This document shows, in pieces, positions 15,970-20,759 of a DNA stretch of 21,795 nucleotides. The notes under the pieces were generated by a model. The model was not told the origin of the DNA. It was given only the letters and a program-made list of their open reading frames with translations, and did not search any database. A program made the position numbers and the translations under genes. This DNA is from a virus. The DNA lies in IMG/VR virus record IMGVR_UViG_3300048549_001648, positions 1 to 21,795 of that record. One strand, 5' to 3'. The first letter of the stretch is position 1; each line of letters begins with the position of its first letter.

Positions 15970-15997
15970 TTTTGTGAATAACTTTACAAAATAAATG

Positions 15998-16026
15998 TTG
16001 CAATTACTAGGTTTTACCTTTAGATT
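15998..16026 (+). promoter_or_regulatory. Leaderless-type promoter P1
   Basis: TTGCAA, 17 bases, TAGATT, then 6 bases to the ATG at 16033. It shares 18 bases (TTGCAATTACTAGGTTTT) with the promoter of the tRNA-like RNA at the other end of the region. Confidence 0.7.
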
Positions 16027-16032
16027 GTATAT

Positions 16033-16221
16033 ATGGATAAAGGAATTGAACTAATCAAAAAAGTTAAAGCCGACATCGCCCGATGCACCGAAATCGTGCG
16101 CGAGTCAAATGACATCTACATGGTGCAAAATGCCGCGCTGATGATCAAGGAAAATCAACGTTGGCTTGCAGAATGGGATTTGCAAAACAAGATCGCAATG
16201 AGCAACAACGTAAAGAAATAA
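16033..16221 (+). CDS. Small helical protein, unknown
   Basis: 62 residues, mainly helical and charged (IELIKKVKADIARCTEIVRE, then MIKENQRWLAEWDLQNKI). No family recognised. It is the first gene of the rightward array, with a promoter positioned so that transcription would begin at the A of its ATG and with no Shine-Dalgarno site. A T-tract follows about 10 bases after the stop and runs into the next promoter. Codon use is clearly less AT-biased than in the left half. Confidence 0.65.
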   Translation: MDKGIELIKKVKADIARCTEIVRESNDIYMVQNAALMIKENQRWLAEWDLQNKIAMSNNVKK

Positions 16222-16231
16222 TCTTTTTTTC

Positions 16232-16260
16232 TTGCGCTTAACCATTTTATCGCTTACATT
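16232..16260 (+). promoter_or_regulatory. Leaderless-type promoter P2
   Basis: TTGCGC, 17 bases, TACATT, then 8 bases to the ATG at 16269; T8 plus C directly precedes the -35 box. Confidence 0.6.
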
Positions 16261-16268
16261 ATACTTAT

Positions 16269-16457
16269 ATGAAAAATACTAACACATTCAAGAAGGGCGA
16301 CGTTGTTTTGACACGTTGCAAAAAAATATATCAATTAGTAGATGATCCCATTGATCATCCATCGTTTGGTGCTTGCGCTAACGTGCGCAAGTACAACACC
16401 AACATAACCCACGGCATCCGACTAAGGGACGTGCGCCATCACCCATTCTTTAAATAA
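16269..16457 (+). CDS. Small basic protein, unknown
   Basis: 62 residues (MKNTNTFKKGDVVLTRCKKI...), with an SH3-like opening (KKGDVVLTRCKKIYQLVDD) and a His/Arg-rich end (RLRDVRHHPFFK). No family recognised. The DNA carries two perfect hairpins inside the frame (16341-16359 and 16369-16394). Its TAA overlaps the ATG of a micro-ORF (TAATG), and that in turn overlaps the next gene, so the three look like one transcript. Confidence 0.65.
   Translation: MKNTNTFKKGDVVLTRCKKIYQLVDDPIDHPSFGACANVRKYNTNITHGIRLRDVRHHPFFK
16341..16394 (+). repeat. Two perfect hairpins inside a coding frame
   Basis: GATGATC-CCATT-GATCATC at 16341-16359 and GTGCTTGCGC-TAACGT-GCGCAAGTAC at 16369-16394 (10 bp, one G-T pair). 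The second resembles the central stem of the 64-base element. Confidence 0.5.
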
Positions 16458-16522
16458 TGGTCTTTGAACTATTCGCTTTCGCCATCATATCAATCATAAT
16501 AGTAGGAAATCACAACAAATGA
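16457..16522 (+). CDS. Hydrophobic micro-ORF (21 residues)
   Basis: MVFELFAFAIISIII then VGNHNK: one predicted membrane helix with a short polar tail. Its ATG overlaps the preceding TAA (TAATG) and its TGA overlaps the ATG of the next gene (ATGA). No Shine-Dalgarno site is present; translation would rely on re-initiation. An equivalent 25-residue ORF with the same double overlap sits at 19551-19628, which makes chance less likely. Confidence 0.45.
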   Translation: MVFELFAFAIISIIIVGNHNK

Positions 16523-16827
16523 GAAAAGTAACCCAACGAATCAAGGACGCCTTCGAGCAAGGCAAATCTTTAAAAGTCGGCAATACCGAGACAGACGGGC
16601 AAACCGTTTGGCTACATGGTAATGCCATCGTCAAGCGTGACGGGTGGGGCGTGATTGAGTGGTCGCTTGCAGGTTGGAACACACCCACCACACGCGAACG
16701 CATCAACGGCATCACGGGCGCAGGCGTCCATCAAGTCAAATTCGAGCCTGTCCTAAATGGTGAAGTCATTGACTCATCCGATTGGCACTTTTGCAATCAA
16801 AAGTTGCCCGATCCTCTCGTGATCTAA
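16519..16827 (+). CDS. Conserved small phage protein (TDGxxxWLHGN family)
   Basis: 102 residues. NTETDGQTVWLHGNAIVKRD, then GWNTPTTRERINGITGAGVH and a following F...LNGE segment match a pattern I recall in many small proteins of marine and other phages (NTxTDGxxLxLHGNxI...GWxxxTTxERLNGLPGV). Its function is not known. The fold is probably a small beta-rich domain. It is the last gene before repeat element R1, which begins 1 base after the stop. Its ATG overlaps the stop of the micro-ORF. Confidence 0.85.
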   Translation: MRKVTQRIKDAFEQGKSLKVGNTETDGQTVWLHGNAIVKRDGWGVIEWSLAGWNTPTTRERINGITGAGVHQVKFEPVLNGEVIDSSDWHFCNQKLPDPLVI

Positions 16828-16828
16828 G

Positions 16829-16921
16829 TTGGCGCGGTACTTGAACGCCGCTTTCACAAGCCGTTGAGTATCAGGTACTTGCGGCGCGGGGGCGCTGTAA
16901 GTCGTTGATATGCAACAACTT
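16829..16921 (+). repeat. 64-base dyad element R1 (with 29-base extension)
   Basis: Core 16858-16921: AAGCCGTTGA/TCAGGTACTT inverted repeat, GC-rich centre GCGGCGCGGGGGCGCTGT, then AAGTCGTTGA/GCAACAACTT. The extension 16829-16857 carries GGCGCGGTACTTGAACGCCG, almost identical to that of R4. It starts 1 base after the stop of the preceding gene. No T-run follows. Confidence 0.9.
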
Positions 16922-16952
16922 ATGACAAAATGAAAAAAAGTGAAAAAAAAGT

Positions 16953-16981
16953 TTGCAATTAGCTCTGCAACGTGGTACCTT
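16953..16981 (+). promoter_or_regulatory. Leaderless-type promoter P3
   Basis: TTGCAA, 17 bases, TACCTT, 5 bases, ATG at 16987. Poly-A stretches precede it instead of poly-T. Confidence 0.6.
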
Positions 16982-16986
16982 TAGGT

Positions 16987-17133
16987 ATGTTAAATAAGAA
17001 AATACAACAATTCATTCAAGACAATGGTCTTGAGCGTATCCAAGCAAGCCCAATGTCCGAGGCTTTTGACCTTTGGGAATGCCCAGGGGGTCACGTTTGG
17101 ACTTTCGAGATGATCAAGCAAGCAGTAAAATAA
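16987..17133 (+). CDS. Small unknown protein (48 residues)
   Basis: MLNKKIQQFIQDNGLERI, then SEAFDLWECPGGHVWTFEMI: a short helix followed by a compact part with one Cys. No family recognised. Chosen over an opposite-strand frame because the promoter, spacing to the ATG and gene orientation all match the neighbours. No Shine-Dalgarno site is seen. The next promoter starts 12 bases after the stop. Confidence 0.6.
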   Translation: MLNKKIQQFIQDNGLERIQASPMSEAFDLWECPGGHVWTFEMIKQAVK

Positions 17134-17145
17134 TTTACTTTTTTC

Positions 17146-17174
17146 TTGCAATTCAACAGAAAATCCTTTAAGTT
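17146..17174 (+). promoter_or_regulatory. Leaderless-type promoter P4
   Basis: TTGCAA, 17 bases, TAAGTT, 6 bases (TATAAT), ATG at 17181; CTTTTTTC directly precedes the -35 box. Confidence 0.65.
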
Positions 17175-17180
17175 TATAAT

Positions 17181-17438
17181 ATGTTAAATACTTCAAATAG
17201 AAATGTCCCCACTCGGAAAGTCGAGTTCCTTAATGTGACTATGCAAGTCACTAAGAGATTCCAAGATGACCCTAGTATTGTCAAGACTCAGCGCTTGCGC
17301 TTCTCTGCTGACCTAGATCAGGAACTAGATCATGCTTTTCTCAAGTCCCATGCTGATATGGTTTTTAAGTTTTGGGACATCTTAGATGTCGAGCTTGTTC
17401 ACTCTTTCGTAGACTCAACCGATCAATACCTATACTAA
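17181..17438 (+). CDS. Small unknown protein (85 residues)
   Basis: 85 residues with a strand-like first half (RKVEFLNVTMQVTKRFQDD) and a helical second half (ELDHAFLKSHADMVFKFWDI). No family recognised. One base separates its stop from the next ATG, so the two form an operon ending at element R2. No Shine-Dalgarno site; promoter P4 would start transcription at its ATG. Confidence 0.65.
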   Translation: MLNTSNRNVPTRKVEFLNVTMQVTKRFQDDPSIVKTQRLRFSADLDQELDHAFLKSHADMVFKFWDILDVELVHSFVDSTDQYLY

Positions 17439-17439
17439 T

Positions 17440-17616
17440 ATGATAACAATAAAACAAAACCCTAACTTTACCAAGTTCTTCCAAGTGTTCGCCTTTGGGC
17501 AGTACATCGACGAAGTAGAGCGTCGTGGCAAAGCTATACGAATAGCTACCAAACTAGCCAAGCAACATAAGCAAGACTTTATCAATGTTGACGGCTCGAT
17601 GCAAAACATCTCGTAA
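17440..17616 (+). CDS. Small conserved-type phage protein (58 residues)
   Basis: MITIKQNPNFTKFFQVFAFG, then QYIDEVERRGKAIRIATKLA and DFINVDGSM. The pattern F-x-V-Y/F-x-x-G-x-x-x-D-E-V...R-A-x-x-x-A...INVDG resembles small proteins I have seen in marine phages (fold like a single strand plus helix domain). Its TAA is bases 17614-17616, and element R2 starts at 17615 inside that stop codon. Confidence 0.65.
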   Translation: MITIKQNPNFTKFFQVFAFGQYIDEVERRGKAIRIATKLAKQHKQDFINVDGSMQNIS

Positions 17617-17678
17617 GTCGTTGATAATCAGGCACTTACGGCGCCCCTGTTGCGAAAGTCGTTGATATACAGCAGCTT
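17615..17678 (+). repeat. 64-base dyad element R2
   Basis: AAGTCGTTGA/TCAGGCACTT, centre ACGGCGCCCCTGTTGCGA, AAGTCGTTGA/CAGCAGCTT. The centre is the most diverged of the plus-strand copies. It shares GTGCAATAAAATA downstream (17696-17708) with R3. Confidence 0.88.
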
Positions 17679-17721
17679 ACGCAAAAACAGGATCGTGCAA
17701 TAAAATAATCGAAAGTTTTTC

Positions 17722-17750
17722 TTGCTTTTTTAGTTTTTATATGATACCTT
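17722..17750 (+). promoter_or_regulatory. Leaderless-type promoter P5
   Basis: TTGCTT, 17 bases, TACCTT, 5 bases, ATG at 17756. The stretch ACCTTTAGGTATG is shared with P3. Confidence 0.55.
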
Positions 17751-17755
17751 TAGGT

Positions 17756-17824
17756 ATGATTAACTTAACACAAAGAGAAAAAATCCTTCTAAAATTCGTC
17801 ATTGCTAAGCAAAAAAAAGCTTGA
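17756..17824 (+). CDS. Micro-ORF (22 residues), tentative
   Basis: MINLTQREKILLKF then VIAKQKKA: basic, amphipathic, possibly one helix. It is supported mainly by having a promoter of the shared family at the right distance. Its TGA lies inside the TTGACT -35 box of the next promoter. It could be a leader peptide or no protein at all. Confidence 0.4.
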   Translation: MINLTQREKILLKFVIAKQKKA

Positions 17825-17849
17825 CTTTTGGCTAAAACTCTACTAGATT
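17821..17849 (+). promoter_or_regulatory. Leaderless-type promoter P6
   Basis: TTGACT, 17 bases, TAGATT, 6 bases, ATG at 17856. The -35 box contains the stop codon of the micro-ORF before it. Confidence 0.7.
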
Positions 17850-17855
17850 GTACTT

Positions 17856-18044
17856 ATGAATAAAACAGAAATGCTTAAAGAAATATCCATCCTCCATGAA
17901 ACCCTAAAGGACTGCGTCCTTAGTCCTGCCGACAAGGTTGCGATACGCAACGAGATCGGTGACCTGCAGGACAGGGTTGCCCTCTTGGACTTCCAAGAGC
18001 CCGAGGACATAGACTACGGATACCACGCCCAACACGACATGTGA
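17856..18044 (+). CDS. Small acidic helical protein, unknown
   Basis: 62 residues: two predicted helices (MLKEISILHETLKDCVLS and DKVAIRNEIGDLQDRVALLD) and an acidic tail (EPEDIDYGYHAQHDM). No family recognised; the helical-hairpin look is shared with the genes at 16033, 18235 and 18492, though sequence identity is too low to call them paralogues. Element R3 begins 3 bases after the stop. Confidence 0.65.
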   Translation: MNKTEMLKEISILHETLKDCVLSPADKVAIRNEIGDLQDRVALLDFQEPEDIDYGYHAQHDM

Positions 18045-18047
18045 TAT

Positions 18048-18111
18048 AAGCCGTTGAGTATCAGGTACTTGCGGCGCGGGGGCGCGGTAAGTCGTTGATA
18101 TAGAGCAACTT
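18048..18111 (+). repeat. 64-base dyad element R3
   Basis: AAGCCGTTGA/TCAGGTACTT, centre GCGGCGCGGGGGCGCGGT, AAGTCGTTGA/AGCAACTT. The first 36 bases are identical to the R1 core. It lies directly after the preceding gene. Confidence 0.9.
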
Positions 18112-18173
18112 ACGAAAGCCCTGTACAGATACCATGCCAACCCATGCGGTAGTATTGTGCAATAAAATAGTTG

Positions 18174-18195
18174 AAGAAAAAGTTCGCTTTTTCTT
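18174..18195 (+). terminator. UUCG-loop hairpin, terminator-like
   Basis: AAGAAAAAG-TTCG-CTTTTTCTT: a perfect 9-bp stem with a UUCG tetraloop and a U-rich 3' arm, ending at the -35 region of the next promoter. It would end transcripts coming through R3. Confidence 0.55.
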
Positions 18196-18223
18196 GGTTT
18201 GCGTGCTATATTGTATTTATAAA
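18194..18223 (+). promoter_or_regulatory. Promoter before 18235 (not clearly leaderless)
   Basis: TTGGTT, 18 bases, TATAAA, 11 bases to the ATG at 18235. TTGCGT at 18199 with AAAGTT (16-base spacing) is an alternative closer to the family pattern. The least clear member. Confidence 0.4.
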
Positions 18224-18234
18224 GTTAAGATAAT

Positions 18235-18438
18235 ATGAGTTCATTCAAAATCAAATCCCGTATCAAAGAAGTAAACGCCAAGCTTGCCCAAGCTACCGAC
18301 TCGCAAGAGATCGCCCAACTGAAGAACGATCTTCAGGAGTGGAAGAACATTCTGCATGATGTCCAAATGCAAGAGTTTGAGGATCAAGTCGGCTTCAAGT
18401 CAATGGAGCAAAACGCAGGCGTTTGGGACGAACGCTAA
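18235..18438 (+). CDS. Small coiled-coil protein, unknown
   Basis: 67 residues, almost entirely heptad-like helix (KSRIKEVNAKLAQATDSQEI, AQLKNDLQEWKNILHDVQ) with an acidic end. No family recognised. The next promoter starts 16 bases after its stop, without a 64-base element between. Confidence 0.65.
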   Translation: MSSFKIKSRIKEVNAKLAQATDSQEIAQLKNDLQEWKNILHDVQMQEFEDQVGFKSMEQNAGVWDER

Positions 18439-18454
18439 AAAAGCAAAAAAAAGT

Positions 18455-18483
18455 TTGCAATTACCCAAAAACTAGTTTAAATT
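18455..18483 (+). promoter_or_regulatory. Leaderless-type promoter P8
   Basis: TTGCAA, 17 bases, TAAATT, 8 bases, ATG at 18492, preceded by poly-A. Confidence 0.65.
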
Positions 18484-18491
18484 AAATACAT

Positions 18492-18668
18492 ATGATAAAA
18501 GAAATCCAAGAAAAAATAAAAAGAACTCACGAGCGAATCGCTGATTGGAACGCCTTACGCGACCATTCTAAAATGGGAGTCCATTATGTAGATATGCAAT
18601 TGCAATGGGAGCATGACCGACTTACCCGATTAGAGCACAAGCTCGATTCCCTAATCTCTTCACTATAA
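18492..18668 (+). CDS. Small coiled-coil protein (58 residues), unknown
   Basis: MIKEIQEKIKRTHERIADWN, then a helix VDMQLQWEHDRLTRLEHKLD: an antiparallel helical pair by appearance. No family recognised. Seven bases separate its stop from the next ATG, so the two should share a transcript. No Shine-Dalgarno site. Confidence 0.6.
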   Translation: MIKEIQEKIKRTHERIADWNALRDHSKMGVHYVDMQLQWEHDRLTRLEHKLDSLISSL

Positions 18669-18675
18669 ACGACTT

Positions 18676-18825
18676 ATGTATATACTAAAATCCATTCTCA
18701 ACCAAGCGGGCGCCGTTTGGACAGTTGAAAGCATCGCCATGCGCAAGCGTGACGCAGAGCGCCTTTACCGAAGGCGTCAAGCCGAAAGTGACGGCTCACG
18801 CCGTTACGGGCTTTTCTCGGTCTAA
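18676..18825 (+). CDS. Small very basic protein (49 residues), unknown
   Basis: MYILKSILNQAGAVWTVESI, then AMRKRDAERLYRRRQAES: a hydrophobic start followed by an Arg-rich helix, which could bind nucleic acid. No family recognised. The last gene before R4, whose extension starts 1 base after the stop. Confidence 0.6.
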   Translation: MYILKSILNQAGAVWTVESIAMRKRDAERLYRRRQAESDGSRRYGLFSV

Positions 18826-18826
18826 A

Positions 18827-18919
18827 TTGGCGCGGTACCTGAACGCCGCTTTCATAAGTCGTTGAGTATCAGGCACTTGCGGCGCGGGGGTTGCGTAAGT
18901 CGTTGATAGTCAATAACTT
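18827..18919 (+). repeat. 64-base dyad element R4 (with 29-base extension)
   Basis: Core 18856-18919: AAGTCGTTGA/TCAGGCACTT, centre GCGGCGCGGGGGTTGCGT, AAGTCGTTGA/TCAATAACTT. The extension 18827-18855 repeats that of R1 with only a few changes, and both start 1 base after a stop codon. Confidence 0.9.
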
Positions 18920-18935
18920 AGATCAAAAGCAGACC

Positions 18936-18956
18936 AAGGCCCGCCCGCCTTTTATT
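18936..18956 (+). terminator. Possible intrinsic terminator after R4
   Basis: AAGGC-CCGCCC-GCCTT followed by TTATTT: a short 5-bp stem with a modest T-run. Confidence 0.4.
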
Positions 18957-18986
18957 TGGCTTACTTGTATTTATCGTTGAATTAAT

Positions 18987-19015
18987 TTGACATAAGCCCG
19001 CAATAACGTTACTTT
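18987..19015 (+). promoter_or_regulatory. Leaderless-type promoter P9
   Basis: TTGACA (consensus -35), 17 bases, TACTTT, 6 bases, ATG at 19022. Confidence 0.75.
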
Positions 19016-19021
19016 ATATAT

Positions 19022-19216
19022 ATGGAAAACGAAAATGATTCACTCGCCCGCCTCGCCCACGCCAACGGCATCACTGATGTCGAGTTTGAAGCTCGGGAGA
19101 AAGAGCTTGCCCGTCTTGCTCGCCTTGAGAAAATACTCGCTGATGTCCGTAACAGCGACGAGCCCGCCGAGATGCCCGAGGTTCACCGCAACCATGAAGA
19201 GCCTAGCTTGGACTAA
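19022..19216 (+). CDS. Small acidic helical protein, unknown
   Basis: 64 residues: SLARLAHANGITDVEFEARE, then KELARLARLEKILADVRN, a charged helix, and an acidic tail. No family recognised. GC-rich codons. Alone in its module: promoter P9, this gene, element R5. The last rightward gene; the next genes are convergent. Confidence 0.65.
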   Translation: MENENDSLARLAHANGITDVEFEAREKELARLARLEKILADVRNSDEPAEMPEVHRNHEEPSLD

Positions 19217-19231
19217 TACGACTTCTGATGT

Positions 19232-19295
19232 AAGTCGTTAATAGTCAAGCGCTTGCGGCGCGGGGGCGTCGCAAGTCGTTGATTAGCAACAACTT
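19232..19295 (+). repeat. 64-base dyad element R5
   Basis: AAGTCGTTAA/TCAAGCGCTT, centre GCGGCGCGGGGGCGTCGC, AAGTCGTTGA/GCAACAACTT. It is the only copy between convergent transcripts, so it could serve both the plus-strand gene before it and the minus-strand operon ending at 19336. Confidence 0.9.
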
Positions 19296-19335
19296 ACGAG
19301 CTTTATCTACATAATAAAGAATTAGCCCAACTTAT

Positions 19336-19554
19336 TTAAGCTATTTGCATCTCTTCCTCTTCTCCTTGCATCATAAAGAGTCTACCCTCGGGATTCCATC
19401 CCCTGTCTGAAACATCGTAAAACTCTCCACTTTTAAGATTAACCTTTAGGCAATCTTCGCTAATATATCTTTCCCCCTTCTTTTCGTTGGCAGGTTGACT
19501 ACTCTCTACGATTGCAACTTTTGCATTTGCTATTGTTGTTAATATTAGTTTCAT
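19336..19554 (-). CDS. Small unknown protein (72 residues)
   Basis: Start taken at the ATG at 19554 (MKLILTTIANAKVAIVESSQ); it overlaps the stop of the hydrophobic micro-ORF (ATGA) and has TATAAT ending 6 bases before it. A longer frame opening at a TTG at 19623 would add a hydrophobic helix in this frame, but the ATG-started micro-ORF in the other frame explains the same DNA better. The protein has a basic middle and an acidic end (MMQGEEEEMQIA). No family recognised. Confidence 0.55.
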   Translation of the reverse strand: MKLILTTIANAKVAIVESSQPANEKKGERYISEDCLKVNLKSGEFYDVSDRGWNPEGRLFMMQGEEEEMQIA

Positions 19555-19628
19555 TGTGCGATTATATCTTTCCACATAATATAAAAAACTGCCAACCAAG
19601 GCAAGAATAAAAGCATATCCCAACTCAT
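19551..19628 (-). CDS. Hydrophobic micro-ORF (25 residues)
   Basis: MSWDMLLFLPWLAVF then YIMWKDIIAQ: one membrane helix rich in Trp and Leu. Its ATG overlaps the TGA of the preceding gene and its TGA overlaps the ATG of the next gene, the same arrangement as the micro-ORF at 16457-16522. No Shine-Dalgarno site. The competing frame over the same bases (TTG start at 19623) is also hydrophobic, so the assignment is uncertain. Confidence 0.45.
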   Translation of the reverse strand: MSWDMLLFLPWLAVFYIMWKDIIAQ

Positions 19629-19891
19629 TTGTAGACCCCTTTCATTTCATCAGACAAGCCCATCTCTTGATCCTCTTCGTCAATCGACTCGGCAGAAGGA
19701 TCGTACTCGATAAGGCTAGACTCATCCTCAATATCAGACTTTTGATTCTCAAGTAATCCATGTTCGGCAAATACTTCTTCGGTTTTTACCTCAGCGATGA
19801 AGTCCTCAACTGACTGAGATGGCGCGATTGTTTGTGAGTTCTCGACTGCTTTAGCGATAACTGCGATTCTTTGTTCTTGTGTTAATTCCAT
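19625..19891 (-). CDS. Small acidic protein, unknown
   Basis: 88 residues from the ATG at 19891; the TTG nine bases upstream is not needed. A short helix (LTQEQRIAVIAKAVENSQ) leads into a very acidic region (DEESSLIE-type: QKSDIEDESSLIEYDPSAES, IDEEDQEMG). No family recognised; the charge could mean DNA mimicry or simply disorder. It has its own promoter overlapping the end of the upstream gene and is followed by the micro-ORF with an ATGA overlap. Confidence 0.65.
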   Translation of the reverse strand: MELTQEQRIAVIAKAVENSQTIAPSQSVEDFIAEVKTEEVFAEHGLLENQKSDIEDESSLIEYDPSAESIDEEDQEMGLSDEMKGVYK

Positions 19892-19898
19892 AATATAC

Positions 19899-19927
19899 AA
19901 TGTAGTTTAGTTTTGTTGATTAGTCAA
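19899..19927 (-). promoter_or_regulatory. Leaderless-type promoter Pm4
   Basis: Minus strand: TTGACT, 17 bases, TACATT, 7 bases, ATG at 19891. The TTGACTAA overlaps the last codons and stop of the gene at 19920. Confidence 0.7.
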
Positions 19928-20312
19928 GGTCTAATTCTTTTCTGAAGTCATCTCTTAATGAGTGAAGCAAGGTAACCCAAGCAAAGTCATTGAGTTGAGC
20001 TTGATGCATAAGTTGAGTAACTTGCAAAGGAGTTTGCCAACCGAGTACATCGTCAGAGACAGACAAAGGAAGCATGGTGTCTCGATCTTGAAACCACATT
20101 GCGACTTCGTAAGTGTTATCATCAATGTGACCATACAAGCCCGTTCCGTCGTTAAGGTTTTGAACAACTGAAATCGTGAATTGATCTTGATTGTCTTTGT
20201 CTCGTTGACCGAAAGTCAAGCGAGCTTGACGAGCTTTGCCTTGTGCGAATCCTCCATGTTGACCGAAAGTCAAATCATCGAAGCCTTTTAGTTTAGTATC
20301 GTTCTTAATCAT
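19920..20312 (-). CDS. Unknown phage protein (130 residues)
   Basis: The largest complete gene of the right region. It contains a duplicated LTFGQ motif (DLTFGQHGGFAQ at about 13-24 and RLTFGQRDKDNQ at about 31-42) encoded by an exact 15-base DNA repeat that is itself a hairpin. The middle is strand-like (FTISVVQNLNDGTGLYGHID, then YEVAMWFQDRDTMLPLSV) and the end helical and acidic. No family recognised. It has its own promoter with a 6-base gap to the ATG and no Shine-Dalgarno site. Confidence 0.7.
   Translation of the reverse strand: MIKNDTKLKGFDDLTFGQHGGFAQGKARQARLTFGQRDKDNQDQFTISVVQNLNDGTGLYGHIDDNTYEVAMWFQDRDTMLPLSVSDDVLGWQTPLQVTQLMHQAQLNDFAWVTLLHSLRDDFRKELDLD
20205..20273 (-). repeat. 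Two identical 15-base hairpins inside the 19920 gene
   Basis: TTGAC-CGAAA-GTCAA (plus strand) at 20205-20219 and 20259-20273. In the mRNA each forms a 5-bp stem with loop UUUCG. Confidence 0.7.
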
Positions 20313-20318
20313 ATATAT

Positions 20319-20347
20319 ACATTAGCACCATAAACCTAATAACGCAA
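20319..20347 (-). promoter_or_regulatory. Leaderless-type promoter Pm3
   Basis: Minus strand: TTGCGT, 17 bases, TAATGT, 6 bases, ATG at 20312; CTTTTTTC directly precedes the -35 box. Flanks resemble those of Pm1. Confidence 0.65.
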
Positions 20348-20379
20348 GAAAAAAGTTTAACTAAATTGCGTTTTGTTGT

Positions 20380-20443
20380 AAGTTGTTGACAGTCAAGCAC
20401 TTACGCGGCCCCCGCGCCGTAAGGCGCTGAGCATCAATGACTT
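20380..20443 (-). repeat. 64-base dyad element R6
   Basis: Read on the minus strand: AAGTCATTGA/TCAGCGCCTT, centre ACGGCGCGGGGGCCGCGT, AAGTGCTTGA/TCAACAACTT. It starts 6 bases after the stop of the minus-strand gene at 20450, with the G-rich centre on the gene's strand as in the plus-strand copies. Confidence 0.9.
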
Positions 20444-20449
20444 AGAGGA

Positions 20450-20755
20450 TTAGTAGGCTTGAATCACAAGCCCGCCATTCGCCAACTCAAGGACGAGAGT
20501 CTGATCTCTGTAGTAGTCGAGGATCTCGTCGTCCTCTTCGAGGTCTTCGTCATAAGCATAGTCTTGCTTGAGTTCTTCGAGGTCTTCATACTCTGAGAAG
20601 TCACAACAAACCGCAATCGGATCAAGCTCCATGTCAGGACTTAACTCCTCTAACATTTCAAACAAAGCCCTTCGACCTGCTACTGAGAAATTTTCCGACC
20701 TGTTGCAGTCGTCAAAAGATTTAATAAAATCAAATTCTGTAATTGTTTTAATCAT
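20450..20755 (-). CDS. Conserved acidic phage protein
   Basis: 101 residues, strongly acidic. MIKTITEFDFIKSFDDCN, then LFEMLEELSPDMELDPIAVC, CDFSEYEDLEELKQDY, and GGLVIQAY at the end match a small protein family I recall in many podo- and myoviruses of aquatic bacteria (pattern F..F......LRALFEYLEE...ELDxIAxCCxxSEYxxLEExxxDY...IIQxF). Function unknown; the charge distribution would suit a DNA mimic or inhibitor. It lies 4 bases after the 42-residue gene and is followed by element R6. Confidence 0.85.
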   Translation of the reverse strand: MIKTITEFDFIKSFDDCNRSENFSVAGRRALFEMLEELSPDMELDPIAVCCDFSEYEDLEELKQDYAYDEDLEEDDEILDYYRDQTLVLELANGGLVIQAY

Positions 20756-20759
20756 ATTC

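Larger units (their letters stand above)
15621..15990. other. Non-coding divide between late and small-gene regions
   Basis: About 400 bases without a credible gene on either strand, between the leftward fibre operon and the rightward small-gene region. It is very AT-rich at first, then holds tandem hairpins (15821-15855) and a C-run facing a G-run (15909-15964). Nothing resembling a coding frame or the 64-base element is seen here. Confidence 0.7.

Noticed and set aside
16990-17196. 68-residue minus-strand frame
   Set aside because: It is antisense to the 48-residue plus-strand gene that has a family promoter, and it has no promoter or neighbour support of its own.
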